Translations under genes and position numbers: made by a program
Shown here: piece after piece, positions 1 to 8,720 of the stretch
Position numbering within the stretch: the stretch's first letter is position 1
Layout of the letters: every line of letters begins with the position of its first letter
The notes under the pieces: model-generated
Databases searched by the model: none
The model's input: only the letters and a program-made list of their open reading frames with translations
What the model was told of the DNA's origin: nothing
Assembly: GCF_002899945.2 (NCBI RefSeq)
Contig: NZ_PPEG02000008.1
Location: 186,001-250,000 of the forward strand
From: Chryseobacterium viscerum
GTDB taxonomy: Bacteria; Bacteroidota; Bacteroidia; Flavobacteriales; Weeksellaceae
DNA length: 64,000 bases
Direction: 5' to 3'

Positions 1-702
1 AAGCGGACATTGGTCTGTAGCAGGTGTTATGTTTGCAGATGTGCTATAAGCCGTATTAAACGAACCTAATTTCCCTTCATATCTCACTGCAAAGTATAAT
101 AAAGTCCTTGCAATATCACCTTTAAATTCATTAATAGGTTCGTAAACTCTTCCGGTATAAGGGTAATTGGGAATGGCCGCATTAGACATCCTCGAAGTAT
201 TGCTGAAAATATAATGATTCGTACTGTTTCCTATTCCATAAGGATAGTTATTCCTTAACTGGTTAATCCTTGCATCAGCCGGAATAATAAAATTCAGATC
301 AGAATACATTGGATAATCACTGATTGATGAACTTGTACTGAACGTACTTTGTGGCATCATATGCTCTCTGTTATACCCTAGTCCTTCTGCACCTGCAGTA
401 CTTATTAACTGATCTAATGTATACTCATAAGCATCCGGCCCAGAAGGGATTTCAGAATAGATATCCAGCAGATACTGAGTATTGGAAGCATCATGATCAT
501 AATATTTGTCAAGATCAGTCTGGCCATAATACGTTTTAAGATCGTCATAATGCCAATTGACCATTTTTTCCGAAATAATATCGTGAAGTTTAGATTTCAG
601 GGCATACCCCGTCAATCCGGCTGTTCCGTTATAATATCCGGCAGGAGCCTGCGCAGAAAAATAAGAGGAAATTAAAATGATAGGAAGTAGAATTTTTTTC
701 AT
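1..702 (-). CDS. Secreted endonuclease I family nuclease (partial, C-terminus outside window)
   Basis: The minus-strand reading frame opens with ATG at 702 and runs off the left edge without a stop. It has a short signal peptide (MKKILLPIILISSYFSAQA). The core motif NREHMMPQS (Glu113-His114) and the downstream D-NFIIPADARINQLR-N-YPYG block match the endonuclease I (NucM/EndA-like) family, extracellular non-specific nucleases that use a catalytic His and a divalent metal. In this phylum such proteins usually end in a T9SS sorting domain, which cannot be checked here. It probably degrades extracellular DNA for nutrients. Family assignment is strong. Export through T9SS is inference. Confidence 0.85.
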   Translation of the reverse strand, partial: MKKILLPIILISSYFSAQAPAGYYNGTAGLTGYALKSKLHDIISEKMVNWHYDDLKTYYGQTDLDKYYDHDASNTQYLLDIYSEIPSGPDAYEYTLDQLISTAGAEGLGYNREHMMPQSTFSTSSSISDYPMYSDLNFIIPADARINQLRNNYPYGIGNSTNHYIFSNTSRMSNAAIPNYPYTGRVYEPINEFKGDIARTLLYFAVRYEGKLGSFNTAYSTSANITPATDQCPL

Positions 703-867
703 GCCTTAAAAATTGGGGGACTAAAATAGTGAAATAAAAAACGCAAAATGCAGAATATTTTATTACGAAAGTATTAATTTTTAAAATATAAAAAATTGAA
801 AATTAATAGAATTGCCCTCTAAATATTATGAATGAAATAATTTTTTTTAGCATTCCGCCAATTTGGT

Positions 868-875
868 TATCTTTG
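868..875 (+). promoter_or_regulatory. -7 promoter element TATCTTTG for acyl-CoA dehydrogenase
   Basis: The sequence TATCTTTG matches the Bacteroidota sigma-A -7 consensus TAnnTTTG. It lies inside a possible 5' extension of the downstream gene that would begin at ATG 828. This argues that translation begins at 897 instead, because the transcript should start near position 882. Confidence 0.6.
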
Positions 876-896
876 GGAACTAACTATTATTATCAT

Positions 897-2036
897 ATGA
901 ATACAGAGACTATTGACAACATCAAAATGATAGCGGAGACGGCTAGAGAATTTGCGGAAAAGAATATCAGACCGAACATTATGGAATGGGATGAAAGCCA
1001 AACATTTCCTAAAGATCTGTTCCACCAATTAGGTGAAATGGGTTTCATGGGGATTGTAGTTCCTGAACAATATGGAGGTTCCGGCTTAGGATATCATGAA
1101 TATGTTACTATTCTGGACGAAATTTCTCAGGTTGACCCATCTATTGGTCTTTCTGTAGCAGCACACAACTCACTTTGCACCAACCATATCTATGAATTTG
1201 GAAATGAAGAGCAGAGACACAAATGGCTTCCTCAGCTAGCTTCTGGAAAAGTAATCGGAGCTTGGGGACTTACAGAGCACAACACAGGTTCAGACTCAGG
1301 AGGAATGTCTACTACAGCTGTAAAGGATGGTGATGAGTGGATCATCAGTGGAGCTAAAAACTTTATTACTCACGCTATTTCAGGAGATATTGCCGTAGTA
1401 ATGACAAGAACAGGAGAAATAGGAGCTAAGAACAACTCTACTGCTTTTGTTTTAGAAAAAGGAATGCCTGGCTTTACTTCCGGAAAAAAAGAAAATAAAT
1501 TAGGAATGCGTGCTTCCGAAACAGCAGAACTGATTTTCGATAGTGTACGCGTACCAGATTCCCACCGTTTAGGAGAAGTAGGAGAAGGTTTCAAGCAGGC
1601 AATGAAAGTGTTGGATGGTGGTAGAATTTCTATCGCTGCACTAAGTTTAGGTACTGCAAGAGGTGCTTATAAAGCTGCTTTGAAATATGCAAAAGAAAGA
1701 CATCAGTTTGGAAAGCCAATTTCAGATTTCCAGGCTATCAACTTTATGCTGGCAGATATGGCAACAGAAATTGATGCTGCGGAACTTCTTATCCAAAGAG
1801 CTTCTACACTGAAAAATGCTAAACAAAAAATGACAAAAGAAGGAGCTATGGCAAAACTATATGCTTCTGAAGCTTGTGTGAGAATTTCCAACAATGCTGT
1901 TCAGATTTTTGGAGGATACGGTTACACAAAAGACTTCCCTGTTGAAAAGTTCTACAGAGATTCTAAACTTTGCACCATTGGTGAAGGTACTTCTGAAATC
2001 CAGAGACTGGTAATTGGAAGAGATATCACAAGATAA
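897..2036 (+). CDS. Acyl-CoA dehydrogenase
   Basis: This is a 379-residue flavoprotein of the acyl-CoA dehydrogenase family, which introduces the trans-2,3 double bond into acyl-CoA and passes electrons to ETF. Visible family blocks are the N-terminal helical domain, the central GAWGLTEHNTGSD motif (FAD/substrate binding), the C-terminal RxxFGxPIxxFQ segment, the QIFGGYGY block and the terminal YRDSKLCTIGEGTSEIQ signature, where the Glu of IGEGTSE is the usual catalytic-base position in short-chain enzymes. An upstream ATG at 828 would add 23 residues, but a -7 element (868-875) lies within that extension. The chain length specificity cannot be read from sequence alone. Confidence 0.93.
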   Translation: MNTETIDNIKMIAETAREFAEKNIRPNIMEWDESQTFPKDLFHQLGEMGFMGIVVPEQYGGSGLGYHEYVTILDEISQVDPSIGLSVAAHNSLCTNHIYEFGNEEQRHKWLPQLASGKVIGAWGLTEHNTGSDSGGMSTTAVKDGDEWIISGAKNFITHAISGDIAVVMTRTGEIGAKNNSTAFVLEKGMPGFTSGKKENKLGMRASETAELIFDSVRVPDSHRLGEVGEGFKQAMKVLDGGRISIAALSLGTARGAYKAALKYAKERHQFGKPISDFQAINFMLADMATEIDAAELLIQRASTLKNAKQKMTKEGAMAKLYASEACVRISNNAVQIFGGYGYTKDFPVEKFYRDSKLCTIGEGTSEIQRLVIGRDITR

Positions 2037-2060
2037 TCTTAACTTTTAAAACAAATACAA

Positions 2061-2558
2061 ATGATTAAACAGGCACTTTTAGGTGAATTTCTGCACGAAG
2101 CTGAAAACACCAGAAAAATTTTACAGGCAATCCCTGACAGCGCACTAGACTGGAAACCGTCTGAAAAAAACTGGACAACCGGTCAGCTCGCTTCTCATAT
2201 TGCTGAAGTATACAATTGGTACGAATCCACTTTCAATCAGGATACTTTTGATATGGGTGCGTATAAGTATGACAAAGGAGATATTTCAAAAGCTGAAAAT
2301 ATCTTAGCAAAATTTGAAGAAAATGTTGCCAATGCACAGAAAGTTCTTGAAAACTCTGACGAAAACACTTATTTCAATGAGTGGAAAATGGAAATGAACG
2401 GAAATGTACTTTTCCCTCCGTCTCCAAAGATTCAGGTGATAAGAGGCTTTCTTTATAATCATTTGTACCATCACAGAGGAGAACTGGTTGTTTATTTAAG
2501 ATCAACCGGAAATAAAGTTCCCGGGCTTTATGGCCCCACTGCTGATGATAAAATGTAA
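2061..2558 (+). CDS. DinB-like four-helix putative metal-dependent protein
   Basis: This 165-residue protein has the DinB/YfiT fold pattern: an N-terminal helix leading to WKPSEKNWTTGQLASHIAEV with the first metal-ligand His, and a C-terminal HLYHHRGEL block that supplies the other two. Members are thiol transferases or hydrolases, most of them without a known substrate. It begins 24 bp after the acyl-CoA dehydrogenase on the same strand and is probably co-transcribed, ending at the terminator at 2587. The specific function is unknown. Confidence 0.85.
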   Translation: MIKQALLGEFLHEAENTRKILQAIPDSALDWKPSEKNWTTGQLASHIAEVYNWYESTFNQDTFDMGAYKYDKGDISKAENILAKFEENVANAQKVLENSDENTYFNEWKMEMNGNVLFPPSPKIQVIRGFLYNHLYHHRGELVVYLRSTGNKVPGLYGPTADDKM

Positions 2559-2586
2559 TTGAAAATATTATATTGAACAAATTAAG

Positions 2587-2619
2587 AATGACATATGCTG
2601 CGGTGTATGTCATTTTTCT
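2587..2619 (+). terminator. Rho-independent terminator after DinB gene
   Basis: A perfect 9-bp stem (AATGACATA / TATGTCATT) with a 10-base loop is followed by a T-rich run. It closes the acyl-CoA dehydrogenase-DinB unit. Confidence 0.75.
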
Positions 2620-2725
2620 TTTAGAGAGAGGCTTTCTCAATTATACTCAATGCATCGCATAATAAATTAGATGAAAAGTCTAAAATATTCTTAAAAAATT
2701 TAGTTTTCAATAACATATTTTTTGT

Positions 2726-2733
2726 TAGCTTTG
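2726..2733 (+). promoter_or_regulatory. -7 promoter element TAGCTTTG
   Basis: TAGCTTTG fits TAnnTTTG and lies 30 bp before the metalloprotease ATG. No convincing -33 box is seen. Confidence 0.5.
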
Positions 2734-2762
2734 ATATTCCACAATCAAATTTAATATTTAAT

Positions 2763-5693
2763 ATGAAAAAACAATTAACGCTGATTGGAATGCTCCTTAT
2801 TTCGGGTATTTCTTTCGCACAGACTGACCGTCTTTGGTCTGAAGGCTCCAGAAAGGCTTCATCAGAGATTTTTGAAAACAAATCCAGCATCAGCAATCCA
2901 AAGGTGTACAACCTGAACATCAACGGATTGAAAAATGTTCTGGCAAAGGCTCCCAAAAGACTTGCAGCAGGCGAAAAATCAGAACTCATCATCTCTTTTC
3001 CCAATTCTGAAGGCAGAATGGAAAATTTTAAAGTGAGGGAGAATTCCAATTTTGCCCCCGAGCTGGCAGCAAAATATCCGGATATCAAATCCTACGTAGG
3101 AGAAGGTCTGGATGATCCTAACTCTACAGTCTATTTCAGTGTTTCTCCACTCGGACTGTCCTCAATGGAAATTTATGGTGATAAATCTGCCGTATTCATC
3201 GAACCTTACACTAAAGATCTTTCCACTTATGTAGTGTACAGAAAATCTGACAAAAAAGATGATCTTAACAAGTTTGAATGTACCGTAGTAGATGCCGCAC
3301 AGAAAGGAGTTTCCAACTCTGCTCTTGCTGCAAGACCTAATGCAGACGATGCCAAACTGAGAACATTCAGGCTGGCTCTATCCTGTACAGGAGAATACAC
3401 CTCTTATTTTGGAGGCACAAAAGCTCAGGCTCTGGCCGCAATGAATACTACAATGACTCGTGTAAACGGTGTTTTTGAAAAAGATTTTGCCGCAAGAATG
3501 GTTCTGATCGCCAACAATGACGCTGTAATCTATACCAACGCTTCTACAGATCCGTATTCCGCAGCTTCAGGAATGAGCAGCTGGAATTCTCAATTACAAA
3601 GCACTCTGACTTCTGTAATTGGTGAAGCCAATTACGACATCGGACACTTGTTCGGAGCTTCAGGAGGTGGAGGAAATGCAGGCTGCATCGGCTGTATCTG
3701 TACAAACGGTTCCAAAGGAAGCGGATACACTTCTCCAGCAGATGCTATTCCTTCAGGAGATAATTTTGACATCGACTACGTGGCTCACGAAATGGGACAC
3801 CAGTTCGGCGGAAACCATACCTTCTCTATGAATAATGAAGGAACAGGTGTTAATATGGAACCGGGATCAGGATCAACAATCATGGGGTATGCAGGAATTA
3901 CCAGCCAGGATATCCAACCGCATTCTGATGCGTTTTTCCATGCGATAAGCATTCAGCAGATCACCAATAACATTAAAGCTAAAACCTGCTCTGTCAATAC
4001 CAATACAGGAAATTCTATTCCAACAGCTAGCGCAGGCTTAGACTATACAATTCCAAAAGGAACTCCATTCGTACTGACAGGTACAGGAACGGATGCTGAC
4101 GGAGATTCTTTAACCTACATCTGGGAACAGATAGACAATGCTTCTTCTTCTCAGACAGGAGCAAGTTCTGCCGCCAGTGCAACAAAAGCTTCAGGACCTA
4201 ACTTCAGATCATGGGTTCCAACAACATCTCCAGCAAGATATTTCCCAAGAATGGCTTCTGTATTAACGGGAGCAACAACTACAGCGGGTTCTGAAATTAC
4301 TGTGGAAGCTCTTTCTTCAGTGGCCAGATCATTGAACTTCAGATTCACCGTTCGTGACAACAAAGCGGGAGGTTCTGGAAATAATTCTGATGATGCTGTA
4401 ATCACTGTGAATTCAACGGCAGGACCATTCCTGGTAACTTCACAAAACTCAGCAACCACTTATGCCGGAGGAAGCTCTCAAACAATTACATGGGATGTAG
4501 CCGGAACTACAGCCAATAGTGTCAATACAGCCAATGTAGATATTCTTTGGTCAACAGACAGCGGAAACAACTGGACTACTCTATTAGCAGGAACTCCAAA
4601 TGATGGTTCGCAGGCTGTTACGATTCCAAATTCTACTACAACGACAGGAAGAATCATGGTAAAAGGATCCAATCACATTTTCTTTGATGTAAATAATGCC
4701 AACATCTCTGTAAATGCAGGTTCCGGAACTCCTGACACCGTTGCTCCTACAGCTCCTACCCTTGCTGCTTCAGGAACAACTGCTACTACCACTAACCTTT
4801 CATGGTCAGGGGCTACAGACAATGTAGGAGTTACAGGATATGACATCTATCAGGGTGCTTCATTAATCGGATCTTCAGCTTCTACGACGTATACCGTAAC
4901 AGGACTTACTCCTGCAACAACGTATTCTTTCTCTGTTAAAGCAAAAGATGCAGCAGGAAATGCTTCCGTTTCCAGCAATACAGTAAGCGTTACCACTCTT
5001 TCAGGAGGAACTGTTTCATATTGCTCTTCTTCAGCATCCAATACAGCTGATGAAAGAATCGGAAATGTAACATTCGGATCGATTAATAACACTTCTACAG
5101 GAACAGCAGGTTATGAAAACTTCACTTCAGTTTCTACCAATGTGACAAGAGGAAGTGCTTACACCATTTCTATCACTCCGGTTTGGACTTCTACAAAGTA
5201 TAGCGAAGCATATGCTGTTTATATTGATTATAACGGTGATGGCGACTTTACAGACAGCGGAGAATTAGCATGGACAAAAGCAGGTTCTACAACCAGCCCG
5301 GTTACAGGATCTATTACCATTCCAGCTACAGCTACTGTGGGATCTACAAGAATGAGAGTGATGATGAAGTACAGCTCAATACCTACTTCATCATGTGAAG
5401 CTTTCACTTATGGCCAGGTTGAAGACTATACCCTTAATATCGTTTCTTCAGGAAAAGGAGATCTTCAGAATACAAAAGATCTGATCACAGATATTAAGCT
5501 TTATCCAAACCCAGTTAGAGATGTGCTTTATATTTCCAATACAACTTCGGAAGACTACAAGATTTTCGATATGGGTGGAAAACTAATTGACTCAGGAAAA
5601 CTACAGAGAGGCTCAGTAAATGTAAGTAATCTTATCAAAGGTGCTTATATGCTTCAAATTGGAGAATCATCCAAGAGGTTTATTAAAAACTAA
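2763..5693 (+). CDS. T9SS-secreted reprolysin-like metalloprotease with FN3 and GEVED domains
   Basis: This 976-residue exoprotein starts with a signal peptide ending near FAQ (residue 20). A propeptide-like region (about 30-190) precedes a zinc metalloprotease domain with HEMGHQFGGNH around residue 342 (HExxHxxGxxH of metzincins) and a Met-turn candidate, TIMGYAG. Then come an Ig/PKD-like stretch, a fibronectin type III domain (about 660-745), a GEVED domain (AYAVYIDYNGDGDFTD to CEAFTYGQVEDYT) and a C-terminal T9SS type A sorting domain (DIKLYPNPVRDVLYI). It is most likely a secreted or cell-surface endopeptidase, with the C-terminal tag removed at the outer membrane. It stands alone with its own promoter and terminator. 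Confidence 0.93.
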   Translation: MKKQLTLIGMLLISGISFAQTDRLWSEGSRKASSEIFENKSSISNPKVYNLNINGLKNVLAKAPKRLAAGEKSELIISFPNSEGRMENFKVRENSNFAPELAAKYPDIKSYVGEGLDDPNSTVYFSVSPLGLSSMEIYGDKSAVFIEPYTKDLSTYVVYRKSDKKDDLNKFECTVVDAAQKGVSNSALAARPNADDAKLRTFRLALSCTGEYTSYFGGTKAQALAAMNTTMTRVNGVFEKDFAARMVLIANNDAVIYTNASTDPYSAASGMSSWNSQLQSTLTSVIGEANYDIGHLFGASGGGGNAGCIGCICTNGSKGSGYTSPADAIPSGDNFDIDYVAHEMGHQFGGNHTFSMNNEGTGVNMEPGSGSTIMGYAGITSQDIQPHSDAFFHAISIQQITNNIKAKTCSVNTNTGNSIPTASAGLDYTIPKGTPFVLTGTGTDADGDSLTYIWEQIDNASSSQTGASSAASATKASGPNFRSWVPTTSPARYFPRMASVLTGATTTAGSEITVEALSSVARSLNFRFTVRDNKAGGSGNNSDDAVITVNSTAGPFLVTSQNSATTYAGGSSQTITWDVAGTTANSVNTANVDILWSTDSGNNWTTLLAGTPNDGSQAVTIPNSTTTTGRIMVKGSNHIFFDVNNANISVNAGSGTPDTVAPTAPTLAASGTTATTTNLSWSGATDNVGVTGYDIYQGASLIGSSASTTYTVTGLTPATTYSFSVKAKDAAGNASVSSNTVSVTTLSGGTVSYCSSSASNTADERIGNVTFGSINNTSTGTAGYENFTSVSTNVTRGSAYTISITPVWTSTKYSEAYAVYIDYNGDGDFTDSGELAWTKAGSTTSPVTGSITIPATATVGSTRMRVMMKYSSIPTSSCEAFTYGQVEDYTLNIVSSGKGDLQNTKDLITDIKLYPNPVRDVLYISNTTSEDYKIFDMGGKLIDSGKLQRGSVNVSNLIKGAYMLQIGESSKRFIKN

Positions 5694-5716
5694 AAACCTT
5701 AAAATTAAACGATGTG

Positions 5717-5750
5717 AAAAACTGCTCTTTAGGGGGCAGTTTTATTTTTT
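5717..5750 (+). terminator. Terminator after metalloprotease gene
   Basis: An AAAACTGC / GCAGTTTT stem is followed by a T-rich tract just after the stop codon. Confidence 0.7.
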
Positions 5751-5836
5751 TTGTAGTGTAAAATATTATACATAATGTATTTATTATTGTAATTAATTTC
5801 ATAAAAACATTTTATTTAAAATAAAATCACCAATAT

Positions 5837-6070
5837 TTAAGTTTTTTGATTTAAATTTATCGCATAACAATATTTTGTTGTGCCGTTTACCCAGATTGTA
5901 TTTAAGGGAGCTCCAGACCCTATTTTGACGTCTGATGCAGTTGCTTCTTTCGACTCTATTCTGAGATGAATTGATATTTCAACAATGTATTGTCAGAAAA
6001 GTGTATTATTCAACCCAATTTCAGTTCTGAAATTTTCTTTTACAGGCTGAAAAATAGCAATACTATTCAT
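5837..6070 (-). pseudogene. Small broken ORF with in-frame TGA (possible W-to-stop)
   Basis: On the minus strand an ATG at 6070 opens a frame of 25 codons (starting MNSIAIFQPVKENF), hits TGA at 5995-5993, and continues in the same frame for 51 more codons that read like protein (GSGAPLNTIWVNGTTKYCYA) to a TAA at 5837-5839. One TGG-to-TGA change would explain the break and restore a protein of about 77 residues. It sits divergently upstream of the TNT-domain lipoprotein. No family was recognised. The alternative is chance; nothing here proves that it was ever expressed. The rest of the 5751-6170 gap is AT-rich with no other feature seen. Confidence 0.35.
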
Positions 6071-6170
6071 ACTACTATTTCACTTAAGATTTTTGTAAAG
6101 AAAATGATGTTTCAAAAAGGCAGACTCCTTTAATACCCTATTAATTTTAAAATAATTTAAAATTTTATAT

Positions 6171-6884
6171 ATGAAACATTTATTTAAGTACCTCTTTTTT
6201 TTAGCGATTACTTCGCTCTCGGTTGCCTGTAATTCGGACAGGGATGATCAAGTTGAAACGAATCCGGACGTTACCACCGTATTCTACAAAAATGCTGATG
6301 AACTGGCAGCAACCTACGACAACAATAACTCCGTAAGCCAAACTATCAGAAATCAGGCTTACGACCTTTACAAACAAGGTAAATGGAGCGAACTGGAATC
6401 TCTATTTAAAGCCAATAATTTAAATGGCGGATGGCCTCCTGCAAACGGCGGATATAACATTGTTGATGAAGTGTCTTTACAAGTTGGACAAAAATTTGAC
6501 CGTTATAGTGGTGCTGTCGGGAGCTACAATGGAACGGGTGTTCCTACTTTAGGAGGAAGTTTTACAAGTCCTATTATCAACGGATATGTATATACTTTTA
6601 CCCAAAGAGCTTTAAATCAAGCGGAAGACAAATACGACTTTTATTATGAAATTGATGTAGTGAACAACTCCATGCAGTTCAAAACTCAGACAGCAGATAT
6701 TATTCCTTGGTTTAATCAGGCAGGAAAAGGAAAACAAACGATGTGGAAAATTCCAATCGACATCAATACAGGATATCAGAAAACATGGAATAAACTGGCA
6801 CAGGAAGGGTATATAAAAATTACCATTAAGAAAAGTCCTAGCGGAAAATATCCTAACTTAGTAGGCACAGTTATTCAGCCATAA
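6171..6884 (+). CDS. Lipoprotein with TNT-like (NAD+ glycohydrolase toxin) domain
   Basis: The 237-residue protein has a lipoprotein signal (SLSVAC, Cys20), a helical linker, and from about residue 86 to the end a pattern typical of the TNT (tuberculosis necrotizing toxin) domain: GGWPPANGG (86-94), KFDRYSGAVGSY with Arg111, IIPWFNQAGKGKQ with the invariant-type Gln189, and a C-terminal GYIKITI strand. TNT domains hydrolyse NAD+ and occur as C-terminal effectors in CpnT and polymorphic toxins. Here the domain is attached to a lipid anchor instead of a secretion module. The next gene, 9 bp downstream, is a candidate immunity protein. The domain call is from motif recognition; activity and delivery route are inference. 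Confidence 0.75.
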   Translation: MKHLFKYLFFLAITSLSVACNSDRDDQVETNPDVTTVFYKNADELAATYDNNNSVSQTIRNQAYDLYKQGKWSELESLFKANNLNGGWPPANGGYNIVDEVSLQVGQKFDRYSGAVGSYNGTGVPTLGGSFTSPIINGYVYTFTQRALNQAEDKYDFYYEIDVVNNSMQFKTQTADIIPWFNQAGKGKQTMWKIPIDINTGYQKTWNKLAQEGYIKITIKKSPSGKYPNLVGTVIQP

Positions 6885-6893
6885 AAAATTCAA

Positions 6894-7304
6894 ATGTATT
6901 CAATATCAAAAAAAATAAGCATTATTAAAAAGGCTTCTATTGCAAAAAGCACTTTCATGAATGATGAAGCCCTTCCCTCTGCAACCACCACTTTCACCTG
7001 CTGCAGTTGTGGTCATAAAAATACCGTAGAAATAAAACCCTACGAATCAGGATTTGCAATACTTCAGCTATACAACGAAGATCAAGTTTTATCCAAAAGT
7101 GAATTGTTAAAACACGGAATGGTCAGCGAAACTTCTCAAAGAATGATGTATTTCGGAGAATTGACAGTCAATGATCAGCCAACGTTATATTTTGGCACCG
7201 ATTGTTCATCTTGTCATTCGCAATACATTGGTGTATTTAGCTATGGGGAAAAACAACCAGGGTTATCGACCCTAAGTATCTCTGGCTTATGGAAGTATGA
7301 ATAA
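6894..7304 (+). CDS. Small CxxC zinc-ribbon-like protein, candidate immunity partner of TNT lipoprotein
   Basis: This 136-residue protein has no signal peptide. It carries two Cys pairs, CCSCGH near residues 35-40 and CSSCHSQYIG near residue 103, spaced like a zinc ribbon, and ends YGEKQPGLSTLSISGLW. It follows the TNT-domain lipoprotein by 9 bp and shares its terminator, so the two are co-expressed. Small cytosolic proteins in this position are usually immunity factors, but this one was not matched to a known immunity family. An internal ATG at 6957 would give 115 residues and is an alternative start. Confidence 0.6.
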   Translation: MYSISKKISIIKKASIAKSTFMNDEALPSATTTFTCCSCGHKNTVEIKPYESGFAILQLYNEDQVLSKSELLKHGMVSETSQRMMYFGELTVNDQPTLYFGTDCSSCHSQYIGVFSYGEKQPGLSTLSISGLWKYE

Positions 7305-7330
7305 TTGAAATCATTTATACCGAATACAGA

Positions 7331-7364
7331 AAAGTCCACAACCTGAAAGTTGTGGACTTTTTCT
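7331..7364. terminator. Strong terminator after the TNT/immunity pair
   Basis: A perfect 12-bp stem (AAAGTCCACAAC / GTTGTGGACTTT) with a 6-base loop is followed by TTCTT. Confidence 0.85.
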
Positions 7365-7428
7365 TAATTTAGCAAACAAACTAATCGTACTCATTCAAAG
7401 TACTCTTAACCGTGGAAACACTTCTAAA

Positions 7429-8166
7429 ATGAAAAAAACAATCTTATTCCTTCTTATTCTACTCTCCGAATCAGCATTTTCACAAAAAACACTCGCCACA
7501 TATCCTGATGGCCAGTTTCCTTACAAAGGAGGTTCCATCCAATTATTCTCAGACATGCAGGACTATTTTCTGAAAAGCGGGTCGAAACCATGTGATAAAA
7601 ATGAAATCTATTTTATAAGCCTAAAGATTGATGAGAATGGCAAACCTGCTTTGATAAAGAAAAAAAGTGATGAAAGCGTCATAGAAAAAAACAAATGTGC
7701 TTTTACTCTTGTGGTCAAATCTTTAGGAAGCCTGAAAAACTGGCAGCCTGCGGAACAAGACGGGAAGACAGTTTCTGCTTATTTTGATTTTCTATTTCAA
7801 CCGAAAGATTTCTTTGAAAATTACAAATCTGATTATAATATTGCCAAATCATATGAGTCTGCTGCCATTCCCGGCGGAATCAAAGCATTTCGAAAAGACG
7901 TCCGTGAAAGCTTAATAAATTATCTGGACTGGGAATCCTACAACCCCAAAGGAACATTTATTATATCCTTTGCAGTAGATACAGATGGAGACATCACAAA
8001 TGTAGATATTGAACCTAAAATAGAAAATAGTAAAATTCTTCTTGAGGATATAAAATTTGCCCTCAAAAAAATAAAAGGAAAATGGGTTCCTGCAAAAACT
8101 AATGGAGTACCAGTGAGATCATGGTTTAGAATGCCTTTTAATTTTAAATCGTCAGATAGAGACTGA
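7429..8166 (+). CDS. Secreted protein with two TonB C-terminal-like domains
   Basis: This 245-residue protein has a clear signal peptide (cleaved after SAFSQ, residue 19). Both halves resemble the TonB C-terminal fold: KIDENGKPALIKKK with SLKNWQPAEQDGKTVSAYFDFLF in the first, and TFIISFAVDTDGDITNVDIEP with IKGKWVPAKTNGVPVRSWFRMPFNF in the second. There is no N-terminal transmembrane anchor or proline-rich linker, so it is not a classical energy transducer. It is more likely a periplasmic protein that uses the fold for interaction. Function unknown. Confidence 0.65.
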   Translation: MKKTILFLLILLSESAFSQKTLATYPDGQFPYKGGSIQLFSDMQDYFLKSGSKPCDKNEIYFISLKIDENGKPALIKKKSDESVIEKNKCAFTLVVKSLGSLKNWQPAEQDGKTVSAYFDFLFQPKDFFENYKSDYNIAKSYESAAIPGGIKAFRKDVRESLINYLDWESYNPKGTFIISFAVDTDGDITNVDIEPKIENSKILLEDIKFALKKIKGKWVPAKTNGVPVRSWFRMPFNFKSSDRD

Positions 8167-8224
8167 GATTCCTGACAGCTTATTCTTTTTACGCTGTACA
8201 TTTCACATTTTACAAATCCTTTTC

Positions 8225-8232
8225 TATCTTTG
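8225..8232 (+). promoter_or_regulatory. -7 promoter element TATCTTTG
   Basis: TATCTTTG lies 19 bp before ATG 8251. It overlaps a TTG at 8230 that could otherwise be read as an in-frame start, which supports the ATG as the true start. Confidence 0.65.
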
Positions 8233-8250
8233 TGGGAAATAAAAAAATTC

Positions 8251-8718
8251 ATGGATAAAATTGATAGTTTGAACCAAGTAGCAGAATTCCATACTACTTT
8301 CAAAGCCCCTATTTTAGATACCCCACAAATTCCTTCTCCGGAAAGATGCAATCTGAGAGTAGAACTTTTACAAGAAGAATTAAACGAACTGAAGCAGGCC
8401 ATTGCAGATAATGATATTGTAGAAATTGCGGATGCATTATGTGATCTTCAATACGTTTTGAGTGGTGCTGTACTGGAATTCGGACTTGGCAACAAATTTG
8501 TAGAGTTATTCAACGAAGTTCAGCGTTCTAATATGTCGAAGGCATGTGATAATGAAGAGCAGGCAAAGGAAACTGTTGAATTCTATAAAGAAAAGGAAGT
8601 AGAATCTTTTTATGAAAAGTCTGGAGAAAAATTTAACGTTTACAGACAGGCAGATCATAAAGTATTGAAAAACAAATACTACTCTCCTGCTGATTTAAAA
8701 TCAATTATCGAAAAATAA
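8251..8718 (+). CDS. MazG-like nucleotide pyrophosphohydrolase
   Basis: This 155-residue all-alpha protein has the acidic-helix pattern of the MazG/HisE/dUTPase-2 superfamily: LRVELLQEELNELKQAI (EExxE-type metal site), followed by DIVEIADALCDLQYVL (ExxD). Such enzymes hydrolyse (d)NTPs to monophosphates and clean house or recycle nucleotides. The substrate cannot be assigned. It leads a compact unit with the thioredoxin-like gene (2 bp gap) and the DUF4230 gene (3 bp gap). Confidence 0.8.
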   Translation: MDKIDSLNQVAEFHTTFKAPILDTPQIPSPERCNLRVELLQEELNELKQAIADNDIVEIADALCDLQYVLSGAVLEFGLGNKFVELFNEVQRSNMSKACDNEEQAKETVEFYKEKEVESFYEKSGEKFNVYRQADHKVLKNKYYSPADLKSIIEK

Positions 8719-8720
8719 AT

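Noticed and set aside
5993..5995. TGA as a selenocysteine codon
   Set aside because: No SECIS-like hairpin is evident, and a simple Trp-to-stop change explains it better.
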